A program made the translations under genes and the position numbers. Source: Actinoplanes sp. NBC_00393 (GTDB taxonomy: Bacteria; Actinomycetota; Actinomycetes; Mycobacteriales; Micromonosporaceae). From it: DNA of 64,000 bases. Of this stretch, positions 1 to 8,337 are shown in pieces (the first letter of the stretch is position 1; every line of letters starts with the position of its first letter). The notes under the pieces were generated by a model, which saw only the letters and a program-made list of their open reading frames with translations, was not told the origin of the DNA and did not search any database. Location: assembly GCF_036053395.1 (NCBI RefSeq), contig NZ_CP107942.1, positions 1,578,501-1,642,500 on the forward strand. The letters run 5' to 3'.

Positions 1-710
1 TCGCCGCCGCGCACGTCCTCGGCGGTTGCGGCATGCAGCAGCGGAAGGGCGCCGTCGGCCGCCGACTGCGCCGACAGGCGAGCGGCCGCCACGACCAGGT
101 TGGCCAGCGGGTTGCGGGAACGCGCGAGGTTGGTGTGCGCCACGCCGGGGTGGGCGAGCACGCTGAGCAGCGGCACGCCGGCCGCGGTGGAGCGCCGGTG
201 CAGCTCCAGCGCGAACAGCACGTTGGCCAGTTTCGACTGGGTGTAGGCGCGGAACCGCCCGTAGCGCCGCTCGCCCATCAGGTCGTCGAAGTCGATCCGC
301 CCGCGTTTGTGCAGGCCACTGGTCACCGTGACCACCCGGGCGTGGTCGGTCGTGAGCAGGAGCGGCAGCAGCAGGCCGGTCAGCGCGAAGTGGCCCAGGT
401 GGTTGGTGCCGAACTGCCGCTCGAAGCCATCCTCGGTCAGCTGCCGGGGCAGCGCCATCACGCCGGCGTTGTTGATCAGCAGGTCGAGCCGGCCGTGCTC
501 GGCGCGGAACCGCTCGGCGAACCGGTGCACCGAGTCGAGATCGGCCAGGTCCAGCTGGGCCCAGGTGGCGCCGACGATCTCGGCCGCGGCTGCCGCGCCA
601 CGCTCGGGATCACGCGCGGTGATCACCACGTAGATGCCGCGCCCGGCCAGCTCCCGCGCGGTATGGAACCCGATCCCGCTGTTTCCTCCGGTGACCACCG
701 CGATGCTCAT
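1..710 (-). CDS. SDR-family oxidoreductase, 3' end cut off by the window edge
   Basis: Reading leftwards from the ATG at 710, the protein begins MSIAVVTGGNSGIG, the classical glycine-rich NAD(P)-binding motif of short-chain dehydrogenases. It continues with an NNAG motif and the active-site YTQSK (Tyr-x3-Lys). The arrangement, with a long segment around HKRGRIDFDD, is that of retinol-dehydrogenase/WW-oxidoreductase-like SDRs, which are NADP-dependent alcohol/ketone oxidoreductases; the substrate cannot be read. About 236 residues are visible and the C-terminus lies beyond position 1. A palindrome just upstream (730-754) suggests repression by a TetR-type protein that is not encoded in the visible part. 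Confidence 0.85.
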   Translation of the reverse strand, partial: MSIAVVTGGNSGIGFHTARELAGRGIYVVITARDPERGAAAAAEIVGATWAQLDLADLDSVHRFAERFRAEHGRLDLLINNAGVMALPRQLTEDGFERQFGTNHLGHFALTGLLLPLLLTTDHARVVTVTSGLHKRGRIDFDDLMGERRYGRFRAYTQSKLANVLFALELHRRSTAAGVPLLSVLAHPGVAHTNLARSRNPLANLVVAAARLSAQSAADGALPLLHAATAEDVRGG

Positions 711-729
711 CTGCCGTCCTCCCCAGGTC

Positions 730-754
730 GGTGTACGAAACGGTACCGTACACC
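730..754. promoter_or_regulatory. Imperfect palindrome upstream of the SDR gene, TetR-type operator candidate
   Basis: The arms ggtgtacg (730-737) and cgtacacc (747-754) are perfect inverted repeats around a 9-bp core containing ggtaccg. The element sits 20-44 bp upstream of the SDR start codon, where a repressor would block transcription. The size and symmetry fit TetR/AcrR-family operators. The cognate regulator is not visible and may lie left of the window. Confidence 0.5.
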
Positions 755-794
755 ACGAAGAGTAGGCGCGCTCCGCAAGGGGCGCAAGCATCAA

Positions 795-1244
795 TCAGGC
801 AGGCGGCGGAGGAAGGCGGACGGTCTCGCCGAAGAAGCGGCTGATCCGCGACACCACGGCCTCGAACTCGACGAGGTCGATCGGCTTCGTCACATACGCA
901 TTCGCGTGGTGCCGGTAGCTGGCCAGCACGTCCGGCGGGGCGCCCGAGGTGGTCAGCACGATGACCGGGATGGCCCGCAGCTCGGGATCGCTCTTCACCT
1001 CGGCCAGGGTCTGCCGGCCGTCCATCCGCGGCATGTTCAGGTCGAGCAGGATCAGGTCGGGCCGGGGCGCGCCGGAGTGGCCGCCGCTGCGCCGCAGGAA
1101 GTCGAGGGCTTCGCGGCCGTCCCGCGTACGGTCCACGGTCACCGGCAGCGCGGCGCCGGCCAGGACCTCTTCGATCATGAAGGCGTCGGCGTCGTCATCG
1201 TCCACGACGAGGATGCGCAGCGGCTCTGTTCGGGTCGTGGACAC
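795..1244 (-). CDS. Single-domain CheY-like response regulator (Rcp1 type)
   Basis: This 149-residue protein is a receiver domain with no output domain. The acidic pocket is VVDDDD (13-18), the phospho-acceptor is Asp68 in LLDLNMPRMDG, and the conserved Lys120 lies in VTKPID. The insertion between beta-2 and beta-3 and the DxxDAF start resemble the Rcp1 family, which usually pairs with phytochrome-like or PAS-containing hybrid kinases. No such kinase is adjacent, so its partner is probably elsewhere. It shares its direction with a STAS-domain gene 25 bp upstream and could be co-transcribed with it. Confidence 0.9.
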   Translation of the reverse strand: MSTTRTEPLRILVVDDDDADAFMIEEVLAGAALPVTVDRTRDGREALDFLRRSGGHSGAPRPDLILLDLNMPRMDGRQTLAEVKSDPELRAIPVIVLTTSGAPPDVLASYRHHANAYVTKPIDLVEFEAVVSRISRFFGETVRLPPPPA

Positions 1245-1269
1245 GGCGCCAGACTATCGAACGCTTGCT

Positions 1270-1875
1270 CTAACGCAACATCTGGCCGGGCGGGTGCGAC
1301 GGGATTGCCCCGGACAGGTGACGCAGCGCCGACCGGACGTTCGGATAGATCGGGAACAGGCCGTCCAGGTGCATGGTGTGCAGCACCGTGACGACGTATC
1401 GCGAGGGCGCTACCAGGCACAACGTGGCCCCGCGGTGTTTCGCCGCGCGATGCACGCGGACCAGTAGGCCCAGGCCGGCCGAGTCGACCACATCGGCGCG
1501 CCGCATGTCGATCACGACGTTCCGGCCTGCGGTGGCCGCGTCGACCAGCGCCGGGCGTACCCCGTCGACCAACTGCTGGACCAGGCCGGCGCGCAGCGCC
1601 ACGACCCGGGACCGCCCGGCCTCCCGGACGGTGAAACCGTCGCCGCGCGCCGGACCCGGCGGCGCGCTCGGTCCCTGATCCACCCGGGCGGCGTCCACGC
1701 ACCGCGGGCACCGGTGCGTGCCGGTGGCGAACGGGGAACCGGTCCAGCCCAGCTCGTTGATCGACGGCCAGACCATGTCCTCGTCGCGCAGCACGTCGGC
1801 GGCCTCCTCGACCGTGCCGCAGGCGTCGCAGATGACGGTGACGACGCCGCTGCCGTCACCGCAGACGGCAGTCAT
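1270..1875 (-). CDS. STAS-domain (anti-sigma factor antagonist-like) protein with N-terminal Cys-pair motif
   Basis: The protein has 201 residues from the ATG at 1875; longer reading frames upstream lie over another gene. The N-terminal part has two CxxC pairs (CDAC 16-19, CPRC 56-59) that could form a small zinc site. Residues about 80-190 are a STAS domain with DSAGLGLLV (131-139), where Ser132 is in the position phosphorylated in SpoIIAA/RsbV-type antagonists. Such proteins release a sigma factor by binding its anti-sigma kinase. The start overlaps the stop of the upstream membrane-protein gene by 4 bp (ATGA), so the two are translationally coupled. The zinc role is inferred only from cysteine spacing. 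Confidence 0.8.
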   Translation of the reverse strand: MTAVCGDGSGVVTVICDACGTVEEAADVLRDEDMVWPSINELGWTGSPFATGTHRCPRCVDAARVDQGPSAPPGPARGDGFTVREAGRSRVVALRAGLVQQLVDGVRPALVDAATAGRNVVIDMRRADVVDSAGLGLLVRVHRAAKHRGATLCLVAPSRYVVTVLHTMHLDGLFPIYPNVRSALRHLSGAIPSHPPGQMLR

Positions 1876-2147
1876 CGCGTCCCCGTCGGGGCCTGGTCGG
1901 CGGTGACCGCCACGACGGCCACGCCGGCCACGGCGAAGAGCACCTGCAGCAGGATCTCGGTCAGAGTCGGGCCGGGTCGGTCGGTATTGGCCATCCGGGA
2001 CAGCACGGTCGCCAGCACGGCCGCGGCGACGCCGGCGGCGATCGGGAGCCACAACGGCACGGTCCGGCCACGGCGGAGCAGCATCCGGCCGGTGACGCCG
2101 GCGACCACGCCGACCGTCACCGCGATGATCAGACTGAGCGCCGTCAT
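1872..2147 (-). CDS. Small GlsB/YeaQ/YmgE-like membrane protein
   Basis: This 91-residue protein is almost entirely membrane segments: about 3-20, 32-50 and 63-85. The GxxxGR-like first helix and the three-helix layout resemble the GlsB/YeaQ/YmgE (transglycosylase-associated) family of stress-response membrane proteins, whose biochemical role is not settled. It is the first gene of a two-gene unit with the STAS protein. The ATG at 2147 was chosen because longer upstream frames have no plausible sequence and run against the divergent response-regulator gene. Confidence 0.7.
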   Translation of the reverse strand: MTALSLIIAVTVGVVAGVTGRMLLRRGRTVPLWLPIAAGVAAAVLATVLSRMANTDRPGPTLTEILLQVLFAVAGVAVVAVTADQAPTGTR

Positions 2148-2294
2148 GGCGGTGCTTCCCTCCTCGGGTCGGTACCGGTCAGCCTGCCCGCCGTGATCTG
2201 CGGAATCGGCCCGCACCCATGACAGTTGCGTGACAAAACCAGCCGGTACCGGTCCGATTCGGCCGTCGCCGCCGGCGCGGGGCATCATGCGGAT

Positions 2295-2981
2295 ATGACC
2301 GCGGTGCTGCTGATCGAGGACGACGACCGGATCCGCCTCTCCCTGGCGATGGCCCTGGAGGACGAGGGGTACACGGCGTACACGGCGGCGACCGCGGAGG
2401 AGGGCCTGGCCGAGCAGCGGCGCCGGCCCGCCGAGACGGTGCTGATCGATCTGATGCTGCCCGGCATGGACGGCTACGAGTGCATCCGCCAGCTGCGGCG
2501 TACGGATGACGTGCCGATCGTCGTGGTCAGCGCGCGCGACGACACCCACGACATCGTGGCCGCGCTGGAGGCCGGCGCGGACGACTACGTGGTGAAGCCG
2601 GTCGCGGTCAAGGAGCTGGCGGCCCGGCTGCGCGCGTTGCGGCGGCGGGCCCGGACGGTCACCCAGCAAGCGGTGCCGACCACCTCGGTGCTCACCTTCG
2701 GTGACCTCGAGGTCCGGCCGGAAGCCGGGGAGGTGCGGCTGCGAGGGGAAGCGGTGGCGGTCACGCGTACGGAGTTCCGGCTCCTTTGCGAACTCGCTGA
2801 CCATCCCGGCCTCGTGCTGTCCCGCCAGCAGCTGCTGCAACGCGTCTGGGGACACGAGTTCGGCGACGAGCGCGTGGTGGACGTGCACGTCGGACGGCTA
2901 CGCCACAAGATCGAACCGGAATCCGGCAACCCGCGGCACCTGGTGACTGTGCGCGGCCTGGGCTACAAACTGCAGCCGTGA
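2295..2981 (+). CDS. OmpR/PhoB-family response regulator
   Basis: The product has 228 residues. The receiver domain (1-115) has an acidic pocket EDDD (8-11), phospho-acceptor Asp52 in LIDLMLPGMDG and Lys101 in VVKPV. A winged-helix DNA-binding domain (about 130-226) ends with RLRHKIE and VRGLGYKL, typical of Trans_reg_C. Its stop overlaps the GTG start of the histidine kinase by 4 bp, making a classical two-component operon. The start at ATG 2295 matches the normal family N-terminus. Target genes cannot be read from the sequence. Confidence 0.93.
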   Translation: MTAVLLIEDDDRIRLSLAMALEDEGYTAYTAATAEEGLAEQRRRPAETVLIDLMLPGMDGYECIRQLRRTDDVPIVVVSARDDTHDIVAALEAGADDYVVKPVAVKELAARLRALRRRARTVTQQAVPTTSVLTFGDLEVRPEAGEVRLRGEAVAVTRTEFRLLCELADHPGLVLSRQQLLQRVWGHEFGDERVVDVHVGRLRHKIEPESGNPRHLVTVRGLGYKLQP

Positions 2982-4312
2982 AGGTGATCGGCCTGCGGGC
3001 CCGGGTCAGCGCGGCCTTCGCCGTCGGCGCGTTGCTGCTGTCGGCGTGCATCAGCCTGGTGTCGTACGAGTCGACCCGCAACACGCTGTTCGCCGAGCGG
3101 GAGCGGACCGCGGTCCGGGCCACCTACTATGACGCCGCCGTGGTCAACGCGGGGATCGCCGGTGTCGATCCGGACGTGCTCGGGGTGCTCCGGTCGCTGG
3201 ACACCGGCTCCGACCGGTACGTGCTGCTCCACCTCGACGGCCGGTGGCACTCCCGCAGCGCCGACCTGGCCGCCGACACCGCGGTCCCGCAGCGGCTGCA
3301 GGCGATGACGGCCGGCGGCGAGGCCGGCGCCCAGGTCATCCGCCGCGACGGCCGGCCGGCCCTGATCGTGGGCATCCCGCTGACCCGCTCGGCGGTCTTC
3401 TACGAGATCATCTCCCTCGGCGAGCTGCAGCGCACACTGCAGACCCTCGCGCTGGTCCTGACCGCCGTCGCGATCATGGTTGCGGCCGGCGGCGCCGCCC
3501 TCGGCTGGTACGTCACCCGGCACGCGTTGCGCCCGCTGACCGCGGTCGCCGGCGCGGCCCGCGGCATCGCCGGTGGCGACCTCACCACCCGCCTCGACCC
3601 GCACACCGAACCCGACCTGGCGGCCCTCTCGGTCGCCTTCAACGACATGGCCGACCAGCTCGCCCGCCGGATCGAACGCGACCGGCGGTTCGCCGCCGAC
3701 GTCAGCCACGAACTGCGGTCACCGTTGCAGACCCTGGAAGCGGCCGCCAGCGTCATCCACAAACGCCGCGACGAACTCGACGATCGCGGCGCCGCCGCGA
3801 TCGCGCTGCTCACCGCCGAGGTCACCCGGTTCCAGCACCTGGTGAACGACCTTCTCGAACTGTCCCGGAGCGATCAGCCGCTGCTGCGTGAGCCGGTGGA
3901 CCTCGCCGAGTTGGCCCGCCGGGTGTGCCGGTCCCGTGAGCTGCCCGCCGACCTCGTCGAAGTGCTGCCCGAGACCCCGGAGACCTGGCCGGTCGATCGC
4001 CGCAGGGTGGAACAGGCGCTCGGCAACCTGCTGGACAACGCGATCCGCTACGGCGGCGGACCGGTCGCGGTCCGGGTCGGCGCCGGGTTCCTGGAAGTCG
4101 ACGACGCCGGCTCCGGGGTGTCCGAGAAGGATCGGGCCACCATCTTCCACCGGTTCGTCCGCGGGCCGGCCGCCCACGACCGGGGCGACGGCGACGGCAC
4201 CGGGCTCGGCCTGGCGATCGTGGCCGAGCACGCCGCGGCACACGGTGGCACCGCCACGGTCGGCGAGCGGCCCGGGGGTGGCGCGCGTTTCCGCGTCGAG
4301 CTACCGGCGTAG
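2978..4312 (+). CDS. Membrane sensor histidine kinase
   Basis: The protein has 444 residues and starts with GTG. It has two transmembrane helices (about 10-30 and 158-180) flanking an extracellular sensor region of about 125 residues, then a HAMP linker. The HisKA dimerisation helix contains DVSHELRSP with His244 as the phosphorylated residue. The ATPase domain has the N box (NLLDNAIRYGG), G1 (DDAGSGV) and G2 (GTGLGLAI). It is translationally coupled to the upstream OmpR-type regulator, which is almost certainly its partner. The extracellular domain has no recognisable ligand fold. Confidence 0.93.
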   Translation: MKVIGLRARVSAAFAVGALLLSACISLVSYESTRNTLFAERERTAVRATYYDAAVVNAGIAGVDPDVLGVLRSLDTGSDRYVLLHLDGRWHSRSADLAADTAVPQRLQAMTAGGEAGAQVIRRDGRPALIVGIPLTRSAVFYEIISLGELQRTLQTLALVLTAVAIMVAAGGAALGWYVTRHALRPLTAVAGAARGIAGGDLTTRLDPHTEPDLAALSVAFNDMADQLARRIERDRRFAADVSHELRSPLQTLEAAASVIHKRRDELDDRGAAAIALLTAEVTRFQHLVNDLLELSRSDQPLLREPVDLAELARRVCRSRELPADLVEVLPETPETWPVDRRRVEQALGNLLDNAIRYGGGPVAVRVGAGFLEVDDAGSGVSEKDRATIFHRFVRGPAAHDRGDGDGTGLGLAIVAEHAAAHGGTATVGERPGGGARFRVELPA

Positions 4313-4363
4313 AGTCTCGTCACACTTTCGTCATGTATTCGCGCGGTGAAAGAGTCATCGATC

Positions 4364-4588
4364 ATGCAACGTCCCGATATGGGAACCACTGACGTGCTTC
4401 GCCTCGCCCGGCCGGTGCTCATCATCGCCGCCCTGTTCGGCGCTGTGGCCGTTCTCGAGTTGGTGCGTGGGTCGACCACGGCGGCCGTGCTTGTTGCGCT
4501 CGACGGGGCGCTCATCACCGCGTACGCCATCGGTCGTCTGCGGGCCAAGGCCCGTGCCTCCGTTAGGGATCAGCCCGCCAGGGCCTAA
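4364..4588 (+). CDS. Small two-helix membrane protein of unknown function
   Basis: From the ATG at 4364 the product is about 74 residues with two hydrophobic helices (roughly 16-32 and 38-57) and a basic C-terminal tail. I prefer this ATG because gaaagag lies about 8 bp upstream as a ribosome-binding site; a GTG at 4346 would add six residues. It sits 11 bp before the Ser/Thr kinase gene and 33 bp or more after the histidine kinase, so it could be the first gene of the kinase operon. I do not recognise a family. Confidence 0.55.
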   Translation: MQRPDMGTTDVLRLARPVLIIAALFGAVAVLELVRGSTTAAVLVALDGALITAYAIGRLRAKARASVRDQPARA

Positions 4589-4599
4589 GCTCAACGGCC

Positions 4600-6189
4600 G
4601 TGTCGTCTGCTGATGTTCTGCGGCCCGGAGTCCGGCTCGGCGACCGCTACCGGCTGCGACAGCGGCTCGGCGCCGGCGGTATGGGTGAGGTGTGGCTGGC
4701 CGTCGACGAGGTGCTGAAGCGGTCGGTCGCGGTCAAGGCGATGCTGCCGGGGGTGGCCGACGACCCGGATTTCGGCAGGCGGTTCGCGGCGGAGGCCACC
4801 GCGATGGCCCGGATCAACCATCCGGCTGTGGCGTCCATCCACGACTACGGGCACAGCCTGGGCGTCGCCTATCTGGTGATGGAGTACGTCGACGGTGCGT
4901 CCCTGGCGCAGCTGCTGGCCCGCGACGGCCGGATGTCGCCGGACCGGACGATGCGGCTGATCGCGCAGGCCGCCGAGGGTCTCCAGGCGGTCCACGATCA
5001 GGGGCTGGTGCATCGCGACATCAAACCGGCCAACCTGCTGGTCCGCCGGGACGGCAGCGTGGTGATCACCGATTTCGGCATCGCCCGGCATGAGGACGCC
5101 AGCCGCCTGACGGCGTCCGGGGCCATTCTGGGTACGCCCACCTACCTCTCGCCGGAGCAGGTGCGGGGTGAACCGGCCGGGCCGCGCAGCGACATCTACT
5201 CGTTGGGGCTGGTCGCGTACGAGTGTCTGGCGGGGGCGCGGCCGTTCGTGGGCGAGAACCCGTACGCGGTCGCCCTGCAACGGCTGCAGTCGGCTCCGCG
5301 TACCATCGGCGTTGCTTTGCCGGGCCCCGTGCTCGCGGTCGTGGAACGGGCCCTGGCCATCACGCCCGACGGGCGGTGGCCCTCCGCTTCGGCGCTGGCC
5401 GCGGCCGCTCGCGCCGCAATCATCGCACCGCCCGGCGCAGCCGACTTCGGCCCCCGCCCTGCCGCCACGGGCTCTGCAGCTCCTGCCCCTGCTTCGGCCT
5501 CCGGCCCTGCCGCCGCGGGTTTTGCGTCTGGTTCTGCCGGCCTGGCTTCTGCCTCCGGCCCTGCCGGCCTTCCTTCGGGCCCCGGCCCTGCCGGCTCCGC
5601 TTCTGCGGCCGCCAAGCCGTCCCCTCTTCGCCGACCCGTTGTGCTCGCCGCGCTGGCTGCCGTGGCCGCCGTGCTCGTCACCGTCGGCGTGATCACCTGG
5701 GTCGGTCAGAGCGACGGTCGCAAAGCGGTCCAAGCCAGCGGAGCCGGCCAAACCGGCAATGGTCGCGACACGGGCGAGACCAGCGCAGCCGGGCAAACCG
5801 CCGCCGATCCCGCCGGATTCCTTGCCTGCGGCGCTGCGTACTGCCCGGCCGAACCGATGTGCTGGCACGGACTCATCGTCGACGCCGGCAGACCCGGCTC
5901 GCCGCGGCCGCTGCCCTGCACGGACCCCCACTACTGGGAGACGTTCCTGGCCGTCCCGCTGCCGGCCGGCGAGATCATCCTGACCGGCGAGCTGCTGATC
6001 GCCCAGGCCGACTTCGCGAAGACCTGCTCCGCCGAAGCCCTCGCCGACCGCAGCCGCACCCCGCGAAAGACCAGCACCTGGAAGCGCGAGGCCTGGCCGG
6101 TCAAGTTCGGTGGCGGAACCATGCTGCACTGCATCGTCGCCTCCCCGCAGGGCGAATCAACCGGAACCGTCATCAATCCGGCCCGCTGA
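4600..6189 (+). CDS. Transmembrane serine/threonine protein kinase with Cys-containing extracellular domain
   Basis: The protein has 529 residues with a GTG start. The PknB-type kinase domain (about 15-270) has the glycine loop LGAGGMGEV, catalytic Lys46 in VAVKAM, the HRDIKPANLL loop (Asp140) and DFG (158-160), so it should be active. An Ala/Pro/Gly/Ser-rich linker (about 275-345) leads to one membrane helix (346-367). The outside domain of about 130 residues has six cysteines (410, 415, 421, 440, 476, 511) and the stretch PCTDPHYWETF. There are no PASTA repeats, so it probably does not sense muropeptides. Its ligand is unknown. Confidence 0.92.
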   Translation: MSSADVLRPGVRLGDRYRLRQRLGAGGMGEVWLAVDEVLKRSVAVKAMLPGVADDPDFGRRFAAEATAMARINHPAVASIHDYGHSLGVAYLVMEYVDGASLAQLLARDGRMSPDRTMRLIAQAAEGLQAVHDQGLVHRDIKPANLLVRRDGSVVITDFGIARHEDASRLTASGAILGTPTYLSPEQVRGEPAGPRSDIYSLGLVAYECLAGARPFVGENPYAVALQRLQSAPRTIGVALPGPVLAVVERALAITPDGRWPSASALAAAARAAIIAPPGAADFGPRPAATGSAAPAPASASGPAAAGFASGSAGLASASGPAGLPSGPGPAGSASAAAKPSPLRRPVVLAALAAVAAVLVTVGVITWVGQSDGRKAVQASGAGQTGNGRDTGETSAAGQTAADPAGFLACGAAYCPAEPMCWHGLIVDAGRPGSPRPLPCTDPHYWETFLAVPLPAGEIILTGELLIAQADFAKTCSAEALADRSRTPRKTSTWKREAWPVKFGGGTMLHCIVASPQGESTGTVINPAR

Positions 6190-6201
6190 GGAATCCAGCC
6201 G

Positions 6202-6609
6202 CTACGTCGTCTTGTCGTCGGCGGCGGACTCCCGGCGGCGCAGTTCCTCCTCGCGGCGGCGCAGGTCGGCTTCCCAGTCCTTCATGAGCTTCTCGTCCTC
6301 GCGCCGGTTCGACTCGGCGAGCTTGCTTAGGAACTGCGGGTCGTCGTCGGGCGCCGATGGCCGCTCGTTCTCCGGGAAGCCGCTGCCGGGACGCCAGACC
6401 GTGCCGTTGCTCAGCTTCACCGGCCGGGCCGGGCGGCCGGCCACGAACCACGCGATCGCGCCGATCGGCGAGACGAGCAGGATCAGCAGGACCCAGAACG
6501 GGCGGGGCAGGGCCCGGATGGCGTGCTCTTCAGCGGACAGGCAATCGATCAGGGCGATCACGATGAGCGCCAGGTCGATGAGCACGAAGAGTGAGTAGAG
6601 GCGAACCAC
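6202..6609 (-). CDS. PLDc_N-type membrane protein with charged C-terminal coil
   Basis: The product is 135 residues. The first 60 residues form two membrane helices separated by a short loop; the second ends in VSPIGAIAWFVAGRP, the signature of the phospholipase-D-nuclease N-terminal (PLDc_N) membrane module common in actinobacteria. Residues 95-130 are very rich in Arg, Glu and Asp and likely form a cytoplasmic coiled coil. There is no catalytic HKD motif, so it is not itself a phospholipase. The 3' end lies 12 bp from the convergent kinase gene. Confidence 0.75.
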   Translation of the reverse strand: MVRLYSLFVLIDLALIVIALIDCLSAEEHAIRALPRPFWVLLILLVSPIGAIAWFVAGRPARPVKLSNGTVWRPGSGFPENERPSAPDDDPQFLSKLAESNRREDEKLMKDWEADLRRREEELRRRESAADDKTT

Positions 6610-6708
6610 GCGGCAGATGATGTCAGAAGATCATCACTGCCGCCGCCCCGCTGGGGAGGCTTCATCGGGCGCGGTGCAGTGCCGGCTGTGACAAGGGGCA
6701 GCCGGCTT

Positions 6709-8280
6709 TCATGGTCGGCGGGTCAGGCGCCACCACAGGGACGGCTCGGGGAGTGCGGCGTCGGCGCGCAGCTGTACCCGTACGCCGGAAGCTTCGGCCG
6801 TGCCCACCGGCTCGCCCGCGGTGATCGCATCGCCGGGATCGGTGTGTTTGATCTTGACCGGAACCTTCAGGCCGGGCCAGCCGATCACCTTGAGCGGGGC
6901 TGCCGGGCTGACCGTGGCCGTCTCGCCCCAGGCGGTCTCCACCCGGCCGGCCGGCGCCGCCGCGATCAGCTCGTGCTCCTTGACGACCTTGCGGACCGCG
7001 GTGAGCAGCTTGCGGACCACCACGTTGACCGCGGCGAGCTGTTCCGGCGTGTTCGCGCCGGGCTGGTTGAAGACCGCGCCGACCAGGACCAGCGTGCGGC
7101 TGCCGACCTTGAGCCGGGACGCGAACAGCAGGTTCCCGCCGGCCTCGTCGGTCGAACCGGTCTTGATGCCGAAGACACCGCCCTCACCGAGCAGATCGTT
7201 GTAATTGTTGATCCGGCCGGCCACCGGGATGGTCGCCGCCTCGAGCTCGACGATCTCCGCGAAGACCGGGTTCCGCACCGCGGCGCGGCCGAGAATCACC
7301 TGGTCGGCAGCGGTACTGATGGTGGTCGGAAGGAAGCCGCTGGGATCGGTGTACTCGGTGTTCGCCATGCCCAGCTCGTCAGCGGCCGCGTTCATCTTCT
7401 CGACGAATTCGCTCTCGCTACCGGCGTCCCAGATGGCGAGCTGGTGCGCGATGTTGTTCGCCGACGGCAGCATCAGGGCCTCGAGGGCGTCGCGTTCGGT
7501 GAGTTTCGTGCCTTCCTTGACCGGGACCAGGGACTGGTTGGTGGCGATCCGTGACCGGTAGTCGGCGGCATCCGCGGCGGTCACGGTGAGTGATGGGCCT
7601 TCTTGATTGCCGCTGAGCGGATGCTCCTGCAGGATCACGTAGGCGGTCATCACCTTCGCGACACTGCCGATCGGCTCGGCGGAGTCCGCGCCCGAGCCGC
7701 CCAGCCGGCCGAGCCCTTCGATCATCAGCTCCGCCGCGCCGTCGTCCGGCCAGGGCAGCTCCGGGGTGTCGCCGGGGATCTGCATGGTCGAGGCGAGATC
7801 CATGGCCAGCGTCGCGGCAGGCACGTCCCGGCTGAGCTGCGCCGCGGCCCCGGCGCCGGTCAGGCCGAGCAGCGCGACGAGCGCGACGAGGGTGGCGGTG
7901 AGCAGGCGCCGTTCCTTCTTGGGTACGCCGAGCGACGGCACTGCATTCGGTGGAGGCGTCGTCGCGGGCACAGCGGCCCGGCCCGCGGTGGCCGGCGGGC
8001 TGATCGGCTGCTCAGGCGACGGACCGGCGGTCGGTGTCCGCCCGTAGACCGTGCCGGCGGCCTTGCTGTTGGCTGGTCCGGCGGCTTTGCTTTCGGCCGG
8101 TCCGGTGGCTTTGCTTTCGGCCGATCCGGTGGCTTTGCTTCCGGCCGGTCCGGTGGCTGGGGGAGAGGGCGGCACCTTCGCGGAGCCGACCACGGGGCCG
8201 GCCGGTGGGTCGGTGTTGGGGCTGGTGTGGCCTGGTGACGCGGGCGTGGCCTGGTCGTCGGGCCGTGGCGCCTGCGTCAT
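6709..8280 (-). CDS. Membrane-anchored D-alanyl-D-alanine carboxypeptidase (peptidase S11)
   Basis: The 523-residue protein has the three penicillin-binding motifs of S11 enzymes: SVAK (206-209, catalytic Ser206), SAN (273-275) and KTG (373-375). A single membrane helix lies at about 127-147, so the catalytic domain is outside the cell, where it would trim D-Ala from peptidoglycan stem peptides. The first 120 residues are a cytoplasmic Pro/Ala/Ser-rich tail that includes four copies of an 8-residue unit (xAxSKAxG). That tail is unusual for the family. The C-terminal region after about 420 resembles a small beta domain. Confidence 0.92.
   Translation of the reverse strand: MTQAPRPDDQATPASPGHTSPNTDPPAGPVVGSAKVPPSPPATGPAGSKATGSAESKATGPAESKAAGPANSKAAGTVYGRTPTAGPSPEQPISPPATAGRAAVPATTPPPNAVPSLGVPKKERRLLTATLVALVALLGLTGAGAAAQLSRDVPAATLAMDLASTMQIPGDTPELPWPDDGAAELMIEGLGRLGGSGADSAEPIGSVAKVMTAYVILQEHPLSGNQEGPSLTVTAADAADYRSRIATNQSLVPVKEGTKLTERDALEALMLPSANNIAHQLAIWDAGSESEFVEKMNAAADELGMANTEYTDPSGFLPTTISTAADQVILGRAAVRNPVFAEIVELEAATIPVAGRINNYNDLLGEGGVFGIKTGSTDEAGGNLLFASRLKVGSRTLVLVGAVFNQPGANTPEQLAAVNVVVRKLLTAVRKVVKEHELIAAAPAGRVETAWGETATVSPAAPLKVIGWPGLKVPVKIKHTDPGDAITAGEPVGTAEASGVRVQLRADAALPEPSLWWRLTRRP
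8058..8153. repeat. 24-bp in-frame tandem repeat, four copies
   Basis: Four contiguous 24-bp units start at 8058, 8082, 8106 and 8130, differing by only a few bases. They encode the repeated AxSKAxGP-type octapeptide in the cytoplasmic tail of the D,D-carboxypeptidase. Copy number could vary between strains without breaking the frame. Confidence 0.8.
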
Positions 8281-8337
8281 CGTCCTGCTCCTTCCGGCCC
8301 GGTCCGCCCTGGCCCCGGGCCAGTATCACCACCCGGG

